From positions 674,501 through 738,500 of the forward strand of contig NZ_CP018866.1 of assembly GCF_002250055.1 (NCBI RefSeq): a stretch of 64,000 bases of DNA, written 5' to 3'. Position 1 is the stretch's first letter. Each line of letters opens with the position of its first letter. Source of the stretch: Sutcliffiella cohnii (lineage in GTDB: Bacteria; Bacillota; Bacilli; Bacillales; Bacillaceae_I). The translations under genes and the position numbers were made by a program. This document shows positions 28,660-38,246 of the stretch, piece by piece. Below the pieces are notes generated by a model that ran no database searches, had not been told where the DNA came from, and saw nothing but the letters and a program-made list of their open reading frames with translations.

Positions 28660-30078
28660 ATGCTGTTGTTTCAAGTGGATCGTTCCGAAGATAAAACATT
28701 AACCCAACAAGTGTATGAAGAAATTAGATGGCGAATTTTAGAAAATGTTTTAAAAGAAAATGAGAAAATCCCATCCTCAAGAGAATTAGCAAAAACGATA
28801 GGAGTTTCTAGAAATATTGTATTAGAAGCATATCATCAGTTAGAATCAGAGGGATATATACATATAAAACAAAGATCAGGTACCTTTATCGCATCTGGAA
28901 CTTCTATCTCCCATTTAAGAAAAAAAGATTTGCAAAATACGAAACAACCTGCACCGACAGATAATAAATGCTCATCGAAAAAAAATATAATCGACTTTAA
29001 AGCTGGTAATCCTGCTATGGATCATTTTCCGAGAAAAGTGTGGGGAAAAATAGTAAAGGAAGTATGTATCGATGTTCCAGATTCGTTGTTTGGCTATCAG
29101 GATGAAAGTGGGAACGAAGAGTTAAAAGAAGAGTTAGCGTCTTATTTAGAAACTACAAGAGGTGTTGTATGTGTACCAGATCAAATCGTCATAACATCTG
29201 GGGCTACACAAGCATTATCACTTATTACAAAAATATTAGTAACCGAAGAAAAAGATTCAGTAATAGTAGAAGACCCGGTAACCGACGAAATGAGGCAAAT
29301 ATTCTTACATAATGGGGCAACAATAATTCCAGTAGATACAGATGTTCAAGGGATCATTCCTTCTAATATTCCTCAAGCGAAGCCAAGCTTTGTATTTGTT
29401 ATACCATCCCACCAATTTCCTCTCGGTGGAACACTTTCGATACAAAGAAGAATTGAACTAATTAATTTTGCGGAAAAGCAAAATTGTTACATTGTGGAAG
29501 ATGATTATGATAGTGAGTTTACATATGAAGGTAGTCCAGTTCGATCTATGCAAGGATTAGCACCCGAAAAAGTAATTTATGTCGGAACTTTTAGCAAAAT
29601 ATTAGCACCAGCTTTACGAATCGGATACGTTGTACTGCCTCATGAATTGCTTTCCGATTTTAGAAAGCTTAAATGGTACACAGATCGTCACAACTCTTCT
29701 TTAGAGCAAATTGTTTTAGCTCGTTTTATGAAAGAAGGGCACTTTTTAAAACATATTCGGAATATGAAGCGAATTTATCAAAGAAGAAGAACAGCGCTTG
29801 TAAACAGTTTAGAGAAATATTTTGATCATTTTACGATAATTGGAGAAAACACAGGGATGCATTTAGTCGTTGAGTTCCCAGTTATTCAATTTGATAAGAA
29901 ACTTTTACAGCAATTATATTGTGAAGGAATAAAAGTTTACCCAGTGGAGGAATACGCTATTAATAAAGGTAACCATTCGAATAAACTGCTATTAGGATAT
30001 GGTAGTTTGCGTGAAGAAGAGATAGAGGAGGGAGTTTCGATTCTGTTCAACGTTATATCTAAATGTAAGCATCCGTAA
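28660..30078 (+). CDS. MocR-family (GntR HTH + aminotransferase) regulator
   Basis: 472 residues. An N-terminal GntR-type winged helix (about 10-80, with SRELAKTIGVSRNIVLEAYHQLESEGYI) is fused through a linker to a fold-type I aminotransferase domain. That domain contains the PLP lysine in YVGTFSKILAPALRIGY and the aspartate region VEDDYDSEFTYEG. MocR/PdxR regulators use PLP and often an amino acid as effector. It is divergent from the amino acid racemase gene. ATG start with GAGGGGGA upstream. Confidence 0.9.
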   Translation: MLLFQVDRSEDKTLTQQVYEEIRWRILENVLKENEKIPSSRELAKTIGVSRNIVLEAYHQLESEGYIHIKQRSGTFIASGTSISHLRKKDLQNTKQPAPTDNKCSSKKNIIDFKAGNPAMDHFPRKVWGKIVKEVCIDVPDSLFGYQDESGNEELKEELASYLETTRGVVCVPDQIVITSGATQALSLITKILVTEEKDSVIVEDPVTDEMRQIFLHNGATIIPVDTDVQGIIPSNIPQAKPSFVFVIPSHQFPLGGTLSIQRRIELINFAEKQNCYIVEDDYDSEFTYEGSPVRSMQGLAPEKVIYVGTFSKILAPALRIGYVVLPHELLSDFRKLKWYTDRHNSSLEQIVLARFMKEGHFLKHIRNMKRIYQRRRTALVNSLEKYFDHFTIIGENTGMHLVVEFPVIQFDKKLLQQLYCEGIKVYPVEEYAINKGNHSNKLLLGYGSLREEEIEEGVSILFNVISKCKHP

Positions 30079-30141
30079 TGTATCTTCATTGCTTTCCATT
30101 AGTAAAGTGTGATAGTTTTTAAATAGGATAACATTGGAAGG

Positions 30142-30675
30142 ATGATGATTAAGGTGTCAATTGAAAGGGTAAAAGAACATTTTAAAAAGTGGAATAAAGA
30201 ATCGGAAATTATGGAGTTTGAAACGTTGAGTGCGACAGTTGAACAGGCTGCTGAAACTATTGGAGTCGAGCCAGCTCGTATCGCTAAAACATTGTCATTT
30301 AGGGGAAAAGAAGATAAAGCAGTTTTAGTAGTGGCAGCTGGAGATGCTAAAATTGATAATAAAAAGTTTCGCCAAACGTTCGGAGTAAAAGCGCGGATGC
30401 TTTCTCCAGAAGAAGTGCTAGAACAAACAGGACATGCTATCGGTGGTGTTTGCCCATTTGGATTAGTTAACGAATTAGATGTTTACCTAGATATTTCGAT
30501 GAAGCGGTTTGAGACGTTATATCCTGCATGTGGAAGTACAAACTCAGCCATCCAATTATCTTGCCAAGAGATATATGAATATTCATATGCGAAGGATTGG
30601 GTTGATGTTTGTAAAGGATGGCAAGAGACAGAAGAGAATAATCGTTCAAACAACGAAAAAATATCAACCTTATAA
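30142..30675 (+). CDS. YbaK/EbsC-type aminoacyl-tRNA deacylase
   Basis: 177 residues; a GTG four codons inside (30154) is an alternative start because GGAAGG lies very close to the first ATG. The YbaK/prolyl-tRNA-editing fold is recognised from VEQAAETIGVEPARIAKTLSF, the catalytic-lysine-like region ...VVAAGDAKIDNKKFR, and the AIGGVCPFGL segment. Such proteins hydrolyse misacylated tRNAs such as Cys-tRNA(Pro) or Ala-tRNA(Pro). The C-terminal 25 residues beyond the domain are polar. Confidence 0.8.
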   Translation: MMIKVSIERVKEHFKKWNKESEIMEFETLSATVEQAAETIGVEPARIAKTLSFRGKEDKAVLVVAAGDAKIDNKKFRQTFGVKARMLSPEEVLEQTGHAIGGVCPFGLVNELDVYLDISMKRFETLYPACGSTNSAIQLSCQEIYEYSYAKDWVDVCKGWQETEENNRSNNEKISTL

Positions 30676-30677
30676 TG

Positions 30678-30716
30678 ATAGGATGTCCTGACCTTATAGG
30701 ACATCCTATTTAATTT
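30678..30716. terminator. Bidirectional terminator
   Basis: ATAGGATGTCCT / AGGACATCCTAT between convergent genes, with TTTAATTTT on the plus strand; the minus-strand side ends less clearly. Confidence 0.75.
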
Positions 30717-31717
30717 TGTATATTGGATAATTGATTTCTATCTAGAGCTTGCGGTGGTTCTTCCATCCAATTATGTTTTAACATAATATCAAGTCCATCT
30801 TTCGCGAAGAGGGCTATTTCAACGGATAACCGCTGATAATCTAAAACCAAATCATATCTCATACTAGCAGTAGATGCGGCAGAATAATTCCCTTGCCCGC
30901 TAGCACTTAGTACACTCATTAAATACATTATTAATTTATCAGAAAATACAGTAGTAGTGGAATCAGTTATGGCCATATCGTGATTCATAGAAGGGGTGAT
31001 ATCCATTTCTATTAATGCTTTCGTAAATATCCGAACATGCTTTTCAGATATATGTTTGCCATCTTCGAGAAATTTCTTAACTTCTCTCGACTTTGTTGTT
31101 TGTCCAAAAGCAGTGCATGCTAAAACACCAAGTGTGTTGGTTTTAATATTTTCAAATAGATGAGTTATTTCAATTGCATTTAAGGAGCGTTTATAAAAAG
31201 GTGGGATTCCTTGTTTAAAATATTTCTTTCCTTCAATAAATTCTACCCCTTTTTGAATTTTAATTAACGGGGGATTAACGTATGTACCTTTTTCTTTAGC
31301 TGTATCTACACAAAGATCAAACAATTTCGATGTATTCATTAAATTTTTGGAAAAGAAATCTCTAACATCTTTACGTGAACTAACTCCTTGTGATAGTGCA
31401 TAAGCTACTAAACCAGTTTTCCCCATGATTTCTAGAAAAACGAGCATAAAATAGTCGGAAAATAATTTAGGGGCTGAAAGATTCACGTCTTTTTCGGTAA
31501 AACCTACAGGTATATCTAAATTAGCTTCTGTAAAGAATAGTGTGATTTCATGTAGAACGCTCTCCGCATTAACAATCGCAGTTTTTACTACTGTTTTTAT
31601 TTCATCATCATCAACTGTCTTATTAAAATATTTTAATATTTGTAACGACATGCTATTTTGCATATAGTTAGTCCACAAAATTCCAATCTCAGCAGAAGTT
31701 AATCCTGTTTTTTTCAC
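30710..31717 (-). CDS. DUF3231 family protein
   Basis: 335 residues made of two similar halves (about 1-165 and 170-335), each all-helical; the first half starts LTSAEIGILWTNYMQNSMS and the second SLNAIEITHLFENIKTNTLG. This matches my memory of the Bacillus DUF3231 family, thought to be ferritin-like and sometimes expressed during sporulation. No proven function. GTG start with GAAGGTGGTG. Convergent with the YbaK gene. Confidence 0.75.
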   Translation of the reverse strand: MKKTGLTSAEIGILWTNYMQNSMSLQILKYFNKTVDDDEIKTVVKTAIVNAESVLHEITLFFTEANLDIPVGFTEKDVNLSAPKLFSDYFMLVFLEIMGKTGLVAYALSQGVSSRKDVRDFFSKNLMNTSKLFDLCVDTAKEKGTYVNPPLIKIQKGVEFIEGKKYFKQGIPPFYKRSLNAIEITHLFENIKTNTLGVLACTAFGQTTKSREVKKFLEDGKHISEKHVRIFTKALIEMDITPSMNHDMAITDSTTTVFSDKLIMYLMSVLSASGQGNYSAASTASMRYDLVLDYQRLSVEIALFAKDGLDIMLKHNWMEEPPQALDRNQLSNIQN

Positions 31718-31860
31718 GCTTAAACACCACCTTCATATAACAGTTATAGTTAGATTTTCCTCTAGTACAGTTCTTATACAAATTATTTATATATAAAGGG
31801 AATTAAATTAGATATAAGACTTGGCCACGTGATAATATAGAGGTAGGCAAAAAAAAGAAG

Positions 31861-32535
31861 GTGACGATCGTAAATAGGAAAAATATATTTCGAACATTGT
31901 TGTTATTAGCAACTGCATATACAATATATATTCTTTTACAATTTGAAGGCTTTTCTTTATTGCTAGATGGCGATATAGAAGGGTTACGCGCAATGATGGA
32001 GGATAACTTATTATCGACTATATTCTTTACATTGTTGTTTATGGTGATTCAAAATGCTGTTTCGGTCATTCCACTCATACTAATTGTAACGATTAATGTA
32101 CTATTTTTTGGTTTTGCTTATGGCTACGTGTGGAGTTTTTTTACTAGTGTTATAGGTTGTATTATTACATTTTTAGTAGTTCGCTTCTGGTTACAAGACT
32201 TTTTTATGGATAAATTAAATGAAACGATTCAAAAAAAAATCGAGGAAAATGGAACATTCTTCGTTTTTATCTCGAGACTTGTACCAGTTGCTCCAACAAG
32301 CTTAATTAATATTGCCTCTGCGGTTAGTACAGTTAGCTTTAAGCAATATTTGATAGGTACACTTTTCGGAAACATGATTTATATATTCTTTTTATCATTA
32401 ATACCACTTGGGTTAATGTCAGCTGAAGTAGAAAAATTTGTTTTAATTTTAATAGCTATTATTGCCATTCCTTTATTTTTATATCGAAAAAAGTTACGAT
32501 TTGCGAAAGTGAAAGCAAAAGCAACGAATGAATAA
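31861..32535 (+). CDS. TVP38/TMEM64 family membrane protein
   Basis: 224 residues with six or so membrane helices. The VTT-domain signature is seen as FFGFAYGYVWSFFTSVIGCIITFLVVRFW followed by FFVFISRLVPVAPTSLINIASA. Relatives belong to the DedA superfamily, implicated in lipid scrambling. GTG start adjacent to an AAGAAG sequence is weak but is the only option in frame. It overlaps the next gene by one base (TAATG). Confidence 0.8.
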   Translation: MTIVNRKNIFRTLLLLATAYTIYILLQFEGFSLLLDGDIEGLRAMMEDNLLSTIFFTLLFMVIQNAVSVIPLILIVTINVLFFGFAYGYVWSFFTSVIGCIITFLVVRFWLQDFFMDKLNETIQKKIEENGTFFVFISRLVPVAPTSLINIASAVSTVSFKQYLIGTLFGNMIYIFFLSLIPLGLMSAEVEKFVLILIAIIAIPLFLYRKKLRFAKVKAKATNE

Positions 32536-33023
32536 TGAATTGGAGTGGTTTGTTGGTATCTTTTTTACTAGAAGTTTGGGAATATATATTAGTTTTTATT
32601 TTTGCTGCAATTCCGTGGTTTGAAATTGCTCTTATTATTCCACTTGCTATAATTGGTGGGTTAAATCCAGTTTTAGTAGCACTTGTTGCTTTTTTAGGCA
32701 ATTTAGCTACGGTTTACCTATTAGTTATCTTTTTCGAGAAGTTTAAAGCGTGGCGAGAAAAGAAGAGAAAAGTTGATGAACCAAGTAAGTCCAAAAAAGG
32801 AAAGCGTGCTTATAAAATTTGGAATCGGTACGGACTTCCAGGTTTAAGTTTTCTAGGACCAATTGTCATTGGCTCTCATATTGCTGCGTTTATTGGGTTA
32901 ATACTTGGTGCAAATAAGAAAAGTACAATTATTTGGCAGACGATGAGTTTAGCAGTTTGGACTTTAATATTTGTTGTCGTTACTTACTTTGGGTTAGATT
33001 TCTTAAATATCGGAAAAGGTTAG
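32535..33023 (+). CDS. Small multi-drug export family protein (COG2426)
   Basis: 162 residues with about four membrane helices, IPWFEIALIIPLAIIGGLNPVLVA at the N-terminal half, and the GLPGLSFLGPIVIGSHIAAF motif that characterises the PF06695/COG2426 family. Translationally coupled to the TVP38 gene, which suggests a joint membrane function. The name reflects an old annotation; the function is not established. Confidence 0.8.
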   Translation: MNWSGLLVSFLLEVWEYILVFIFAAIPWFEIALIIPLAIIGGLNPVLVALVAFLGNLATVYLLVIFFEKFKAWREKKRKVDEPSKSKKGKRAYKIWNRYGLPGLSFLGPIVIGSHIAAFIGLILGANKKSTIIWQTMSLAVWTLIFVVVTYFGLDFLNIGKG

Positions 33024-33060
33024 CTTGAATTCGTTTTATAACGATTCAAGCTTTTTTATT
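33023..33060 (+). terminator. Terminator
   Basis: AGCTTGAATTCGTT / AACGATTCAAGCT stem followed by TTTTTTATTTT. Confidence 0.85.
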
Positions 33061-33099
33061 TTCAAAGTACATATTGCAAAATATTGGCATATAGTATAT

Positions 33100-33123
33100 A
33101 GTACATTACAACAGTAATGCACT
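33100..33123 (+). promoter_or_regulatory. Operator of the YtrA-type regulator
   Basis: AGTACATTA-N6-TAATGCACT, an inverted repeat in the promoter of the GntR/ABC operon, overlapping TATA-rich promoter sequence. It has the shape of GntR-family YtrA operators. Confidence 0.6.
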
Positions 33124-33141
33124 ATGTTAGGTGGTGGAAAA

Positions 33142-33522
33142 TTGATTGTAAATAATGACGGAACAAAACCAATTTATATGCAAATAGCAGAATGGGTTGA
33201 AACTGAAATTTTAAACGGGAACTTCGTAAGTGAAGACAAAGTGTATTCACAGTATCAGCTGGCGGAAATGTTTAATATAAATCCGGCAACTGCTGCAAAG
33301 GGATTAAGTTTATTAGTAGAAGATCACATTTTGTATAAAAAACGGGGGTTAGGAATGTTTGTTACAAATGATGCGTTGGAATTAATTAGACATAAACGGA
33401 AAAATCAGACGTTGAAAAGATTGATCAAAGAAATAGTTTTAGAATCTGGGAGACTTGGGGTAAGTGAGAATGAGCTCATAAGCATGATAAAAGAGGTAGC
33501 GGGGGAGGAGACGACAGAATGA
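33142..33522 (+). CDS. GntR family regulator, YtrA subfamily
   Basis: 126 residues from the TTG at 33142, preceded by AGGTGG. An N-terminal winged helix (PIYMQIAEWVETEILNGNF...VYSQYQLAEMFNINPATAAKGLSLLVEDHILYKKRGLGMFV) is followed by a short helical tail of about 45 residues, diagnostic of the YtrA subgroup, which control ABC transporters encoded downstream. It overlaps the ATPase gene by 4 bases. Confidence 0.88.
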   Translation: MIVNNDGTKPIYMQIAEWVETEILNGNFVSEDKVYSQYQLAEMFNINPATAAKGLSLLVEDHILYKKRGLGMFVTNDALELIRHKRKNQTLKRLIKEIVLESGRLGVSENELISMIKEVAGEETTE

Positions 33523-34415
33523 ATGTGATCGAATGTGAGGGTCTGTCGAAAAAATACGGTCGCCATGAAGCATTACGAAATATATCTTTTACACTAAGTG
33601 AAAATAAAATTGTAGGCGTTATCGGCCGAAATGGCGCTGGAAAAACGACGTTATTAAAAATAATAGCTGGATTTTATAAAGAAACGTCAGGAAGAATTCA
33701 CGTTTTTGGGGAGAAGCCTTTTAATAGTTTATTAGCATCTGTTAATTGTATTTATATTGATGATTATATGAGCTTACCGACCGCATTAAATTTAAGTGAA
33801 ATATTACAAACTTGTGAGTCGTTTTATCCAAATTGGGACAGGGGACTTGCTGAAGCATTATTTGACTATTTTCAATTTCAACCGAAGCAGAGACATAATA
33901 CTCTCTCAAAAGGAAAGCGAAACACTTTTTATACCATTATCGGCTTAGCTAGCAGATGTCCATTAACAATTTTTGATGAACCGACAACAGGTATGGACGC
34001 AGCGGTTAGAAAAGACTTTTACCGGGCGTTATTAAAGGACTACTTAGCACACCCACGTACTATTCTTCTATCAAGTCATCATTTAGAGGAAATAGAGGAT
34101 TTACTCGAAGAAGTTCTTCTCATCAAAAATGGAGAAACGTTTCTTCATACGAGTATGGATGATTTAAAGGAATATGCGATTGGTTTGTCAGGTAAAAAAG
34201 AAGCTATTGAAACATGTATTTCTGCTGAAAGCGTGTTATACGAGAAGGAACTAGGTTTAGATTCTGTTTATAAAGTGGTGAAAAATTCATTGGGGGTAAG
34301 AGAAGCTTGTTTGAAAAATCAAGTAGTAATTAGTCCGGTATCCGCCCAAGATGTAGCCGTTTATTTAACTGCCAATACGAAAGGAGGAATAGATGATGTC
34401 TTTCGCGACCGTTAG
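33519..34415 (+). CDS. ABC transporter ATP-binding protein
   Basis: 298 residues. Walker A GRNGAGKTT, Q-loop region, signature LSKGKRNTF (a variant of LSGGQ), Walker B LTIFDEPTTG, and the switch histidine in LLSSHH. The C-terminal 75 residues form the extra domain seen in YtrB-like ATPases. Start ATG with GGGGGAGGAG. Partner of the permease downstream, which it overlaps by 23 bases. Confidence 0.92.
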   Translation: MNVIECEGLSKKYGRHEALRNISFTLSENKIVGVIGRNGAGKTTLLKIIAGFYKETSGRIHVFGEKPFNSLLASVNCIYIDDYMSLPTALNLSEILQTCESFYPNWDRGLAEALFDYFQFQPKQRHNTLSKGKRNTFYTIIGLASRCPLTIFDEPTTGMDAAVRKDFYRALLKDYLAHPRTILLSSHHLEEIEDLLEEVLLIKNGETFLHTSMDDLKEYAIGLSGKKEAIETCISAESVLYEKELGLDSVYKVVKNSLGVREACLKNQVVISPVSAQDVAVYLTANTKGGIDDVFRDR

Positions 34416-35130
34416 TTTTATGGAGATAATAAAAAAACAGTATCGCTATAAGTTACGAGCATATTCAGCTGTGTTTACTTCGTTTATCGTATTACAAGTG
34501 ATAGGTCTATTGTTTTCGACAACTATGACCGGATCCGCTGCAGGTGGGAGTATTGGAATTGATTATCAAATGACGTATTATACGAATGACGTTCAGTTAA
34601 TTTTCACGTTTATTTGGATTTTTACATCTGCGCTCCTATTAACAACGACTGCTTACCGAAATGACGATCTGACGTTTGTCAGCACTAGACTATCAAGCAG
34701 CATCTCAAACATTGCTTTTTTAGCAACTGCTAGCATTATCGGAGCTATTTTCACCTGGCTAAGTCACTATTTTCTGTATGTTGTTATCTATGTAGTAACT
34801 GGTCAACAATTAGTTTTGGAAACGGATGCGTTAACCGTTTTTGATATAGCAATTGGCGTTGTAATAACAATGTTATATATTTTGTTAATTAGCTCCGCAG
34901 GTTATTTTGTAGGTGTACTCGGTCAAGTTCATAAAGCCTTTCGAATTATTATCCCTGCGATCGTTTTTGGGATAATGATTAATTCTATTAACGTTCCAAT
35001 TGTACAGAACATTACTGCTTTTTTTGGGATGGAGTCATCTTTCCTCCTTTTCACATTGAAAGTGTTTATCGTTTCAGGTGCTTTATTTTATAGTGCAACA
35101 TTTTTAATGAACAGATTGGAGGGGAAATAA
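34393..35130 (+). CDS. ABC transporter permease
   Basis: 245 residues with six membrane helices; no family motif beyond general ABC-2-like hydrophobicity. The ATG follows AAAGGAGGAATAG, inside the end of the ATPase gene, so translation is coupled. Probably works with the ATP-binding protein as an efflux system for envelope-active compounds, as in other YtrA-controlled operons. Confidence 0.75.
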   Translation: MMSFATVSFMEIIKKQYRYKLRAYSAVFTSFIVLQVIGLLFSTTMTGSAAGGSIGIDYQMTYYTNDVQLIFTFIWIFTSALLLTTTAYRNDDLTFVSTRLSSSISNIAFLATASIIGAIFTWLSHYFLYVVIYVVTGQQLVLETDALTVFDIAIGVVITMLYILLISSAGYFVGVLGQVHKAFRIIIPAIVFGIMINSINVPIVQNITAFFGMESSFLLFTLKVFIVSGALFYSATFLMNRLEGK

Positions 35131-35852
35131 TGAGTGTAATAGTTTCTTTATTATTGCTTCTCAGCTTTTTTCTAATCGTTGGAATTATTATTTTTTCACT
35201 ACTAAAACTAGCACCCAAATCGAAGAACATCTCTAGTAAGCGTCCATATTATGCTCTAGCGGTTTATTTTACAATACTAGTAATTTCTATCCCGGTATAT
35301 GCAATGTTTACTTCAAGTGACGATCAATATGAGATGGTAGAAAAGCGCACTGTTGCAATAGAAAATCAGGAATTAGAGGAATTACTCATAAATGGATTAA
35401 TAGAAAAAATACCTCAGGAAAGGATCATTAGTAATTGGAATGTTGATTATCCTTATGATTCAATCGTCATTACTTCTAGCACATATGATGGGTACAACTT
35501 ATCTATTTTTATAGAAAGAACAGAAGCAAATGATGAAAAACTTGAAGTTTATTATGTTAGAGGGACATCTATGTTAGATGGAGTAGACATTAGCTCACAT
35601 CAAAATCCAATTTATGTAGGTATTAATGAAAGGCAAATGACAGTTGAAATGCCTGTACCGATCTCAATAAATATAAATAAAATTTCATTTCCTTTTTCTT
35701 TTCAGCAAATAGGTAATGAGAGAACAGAAGATGAATGGTATTGGTGGAATTCTCATTCAGAAGTTCCTAATCATTTACTATATCTTAAAGTTCCTAAAGG
35801 AATAAAAATAACAAATGAAACACCGTTTATGATTGATTATGTAAATAACTAA
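35130..35852 (+). CDS. Membrane-anchored protein of the ABC operon, unknown
   Basis: 240 residues. Two N-terminal membrane helices (about 5-27 and 41-62) are followed by an external-looking domain of about 175 residues rich in beta-strands (ends KVPKGIKITNETPFMIDYV). It overlaps the permease stop by one base. No family recognised. By position it may be an accessory or sensing component of the transporter. Confidence 0.6.
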   Translation: MSVIVSLLLLLSFFLIVGIIIFSLLKLAPKSKNISSKRPYYALAVYFTILVISIPVYAMFTSSDDQYEMVEKRTVAIENQELEELLINGLIEKIPQERIISNWNVDYPYDSIVITSSTYDGYNLSIFIERTEANDEKLEVYYVRGTSMLDGVDISSHQNPIYVGINERQMTVEMPVPISININKISFPFSFQQIGNERTEDEWYWWNSHSEVPNHLLYLKVPKGIKITNETPFMIDYVNN

Positions 35853-35865
35853 CTACTATATTTTC

Positions 35866-35911
35866 GACTATTTCAATGACGCATTTCTTTATTGAAATAG
35901 TCTTTTTTTTG
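35866..35911 (+). terminator. Terminator of the ABC operon
   Basis: GACTATTTCAAT / ATTGAAATAGTC stem followed by TTTTTTTT. Confidence 0.85.
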
Positions 35912-35994
35912 AAAAAAATAATACTTATCGTTTTTAATGTTACATAATCTAGTGTTATAATAGTATTAAGTAACATACGAAAGGAATTATATTC

Positions 35995-36546
35995 ATGAAG
36001 TATGTCGAAGCAATCAAAAAAATAGAAGATATTCAAGCAATAAAGCAATTTTTAAAAGACCAATCGTTACGTGATTATCTTTTATTTGTAATGGGAATTA
36101 ATACCGGCTTGCGAATTAGTGAGTTACTATGTTTGCGTTGGGAAGACGTTCTCGATAATGATGGCGATGTAAAAGAATTTCTACAATTACCTAACCTACC
36201 TCCTATTTATTTAAATCAACAAGTACAAATATCCATTTCAGAATATTTAAACAACGAATTACCGAATCAAGATCATTTCATTTTTCAATCAAAAAAACTG
36301 TCAGGACCAATATCAAGGCAACAAGCTTATCGGATTATTAATTCTGCAGCGAAAGAGGTAGGAATTCCAGATAAAATTGGTACTCATACTTTAAGAAAAA
36401 CATATGGTTACCATGCTTTTAATAAGGGTATTGCGATTTCCCTTTTGCAAAAGATATTTAATCATACTTCATCTTCCGAGACGTTAAGGTATTTAGGAAT
36501 TACTAAGTGTAAAGACTCTCCTGTGAAAATTGACGTTAATCTTTAG
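35995..36546 (+). CDS. Minimal tyrosine recombinase (integrase) domain protein
   Basis: 183 residues, only the catalytic domain; the N-terminal core-binding (SAM-like) domain of XerC/D or phage integrases is missing. Catalytic residues are present: R in NTGLRISELLCLRW, H-x-x-R in GTHTLRKTYGYH, the second H region FNHTSSSETLR, and the tyrosine in LRYLG. ATG start with AAAGGAATTA. No att sites or phage genes are near, so this is probably a stand-alone member of a short Bacillus integrase family rather than an active prophage remnant. Confidence 0.8.
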   Translation: MKYVEAIKKIEDIQAIKQFLKDQSLRDYLLFVMGINTGLRISELLCLRWEDVLDNDGDVKEFLQLPNLPPIYLNQQVQISISEYLNNELPNQDHFIFQSKKLSGPISRQQAYRIINSAAKEVGIPDKIGTHTLRKTYGYHAFNKGIAISLLQKIFNHTSSSETLRYLGITKCKDSPVKIDVNL

Positions 36547-36573
36547 TTAAAAAATATAGAAGGGAGAAATGCT

Positions 36574-38091
36574 ATGTTAGAAGGTGCCTTTAACGTTGAC
36601 TATTTTGTACTTTTAATTGGGCTATTGTTAATAGCTGGAGTTATCACTACAAAATTTTCAACGAAACTTGGTGTTCCGTCACTAGTCCTATTTATATTAG
36701 TTGGGATGTTAGTAGGTAGTGATGGACTTGGATTTATTTATTTCGATAACGCGAAACACGCTCAGCTTATAGGAATTGTTGCACTCGTTATTATTTTATT
36801 TGAGGGTGGTTTAGAAACGAAGTGGAGCAACGTTAGACCAGTAATGTGGCCATCACTATCACTTGCCACACTTGGTGTAGTATTAACAACGACCATTGTA
36901 GCATTCGCTGCAAAATTAATTTTAAATGTTAGCTATACGGAGGCGTTTTTATTCGGTGCGATTGTAGGATCAACAGATGCGGCAGCTGTATTTGCTGTAT
37001 TAAAGGGGAAAAACATTCGTCCGAAATTAGCGTCTACACTTGAAGCGGAATCTGGAACGAATGATCCGATGGCTGTTTTTTTAACAATATCCTTTATTGA
37101 AATTTTATTAGCTTCAGACCCAAATTACTTTACGTTAGTTGGAAACTTCTTTTGGCAAATGGGGTTTGGCTTATTTATTGGTTTAGCACTTGGAAAATTA
37201 GCTTCTATTTCTATTAATAAAATAAACTTAGATTCCAGTGGCCTTTATCCTGTTTTTGCCTTAGCTTTCGCATTATTAACTTATAGTATTGCAGCATTCA
37301 TAGGTGCAAGTGGTTTATTAGCGGTATATGTAGCTGCTCTAGTTATTGGAAATAATGATTTAACTTATCGACAATCGATATTCCGTTTTAATGAAGGTTT
37401 TGCATGGATGATGCAAATATTAATGTTCGTCATTTTAGGATTGTTAGTTTTCCCTGGTCAATTATTTCAGTGGGATATTATTTGGAAGGGACTCTTATTA
37501 TCTATTATTCTAATGTTAGTAGCTAGACCAATCGCAGTATTTATCTCTACTTTTAAACTTGGTTATGGCCGAAAGGAACGAATTTTCCTCTCTTGGGCAG
37601 GTTTACGTGGGGCTGTACCAATTGTATTAGCGACTTTTCCGATGATTGCAGGAGTGCCCAACAGTCAACTATTTTTCAATGTAGTATTTTTCGTTGTACT
37701 AACATCTACGTTAGTACAAGGATCCACGATTACACTAGTTGCGTCTAAATTAGGACTTACTGGGCCGAAAAAAATAACCCCAATGCACTCACTTGAATTA
37801 GTATCGATTGGTAAAGCAAATGCAGAAATTATTGAATTCCACGTTGAAGAAGATGCCGATGTCGTTGGCTTGTCATTATCTACTATTAACTTTCCAACAG
37901 GTACATTAATTAATGCCATCATTCGTAAGGATCAGCTCGTAACTCCAACAGGAGACACAACGATACAAGAAGATGATATTTTATATATTTTAGTATCTCG
38001 AATTCATAAAAAGCAAGTTGAAACATTATTAAAGAAAAAGAAAGAAGTTAATATAGAAGAACTTGATTTCGAACAAGAAAAAAGTTCGTAA
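36574..38091 (+). CDS. Potassium/proton antiporter, NhaP2/CvrA-like
   Basis: 505 residues: a CPA1 exchanger domain with about twelve helices (IVGSTDAAAVFAVLKG and ESGTNDPMAVFL carry the transport-site acidic residues) and a C-terminal RCK_C regulatory domain from about residue 400. Members exchange cytosolic K+ for H+. ATG start with AGAAGGGAG. It begins 27 bases after the integrase-like gene, with no terminator between, so they may be co-transcribed. Confidence 0.9.
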   Translation: MLEGAFNVDYFVLLIGLLLIAGVITTKFSTKLGVPSLVLFILVGMLVGSDGLGFIYFDNAKHAQLIGIVALVIILFEGGLETKWSNVRPVMWPSLSLATLGVVLTTTIVAFAAKLILNVSYTEAFLFGAIVGSTDAAAVFAVLKGKNIRPKLASTLEAESGTNDPMAVFLTISFIEILLASDPNYFTLVGNFFWQMGFGLFIGLALGKLASISINKINLDSSGLYPVFALAFALLTYSIAAFIGASGLLAVYVAALVIGNNDLTYRQSIFRFNEGFAWMMQILMFVILGLLVFPGQLFQWDIIWKGLLLSIILMLVARPIAVFISTFKLGYGRKERIFLSWAGLRGAVPIVLATFPMIAGVPNSQLFFNVVFFVVLTSTLVQGSTITLVASKLGLTGPKKITPMHSLELVSIGKANAEIIEFHVEEDADVVGLSLSTINFPTGTLINAIIRKDQLVTPTGDTTIQEDDILYILVSRIHKKQVETLLKKKKEVNIEELDFEQEKSS

Positions 38092-38097
38092 TAATCA

Positions 38098-38152
38098 TTA
38101 AAAAGGTCCCGAAAAGTCAGTAGAATACTGATTTTTTTGGACCTTTTTATCA
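38098..38152 (+). terminator. Terminator after the antiporter gene
   Basis: AAAAAGGTCC / GGACCTTTTT outer stem with a nested TCAGTA/TACTGA hairpin. Confidence 0.75.
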
Positions 38153-38246
38153 GTTTGGGAAATATAACATTGGAATGTTCTGGGGATAAGCTTCTGACTT
38201 GTACTGTTACGACAAGGTCCAGCACTTAAACCCTATCAGAAATGGA

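Noticed and set aside
35995..36546. Prophage or integrative element anchored by the integrase-like gene
   Set aside because: No phage, plasmid or att-like sequences surround it; the neighbours are ordinary transporters.
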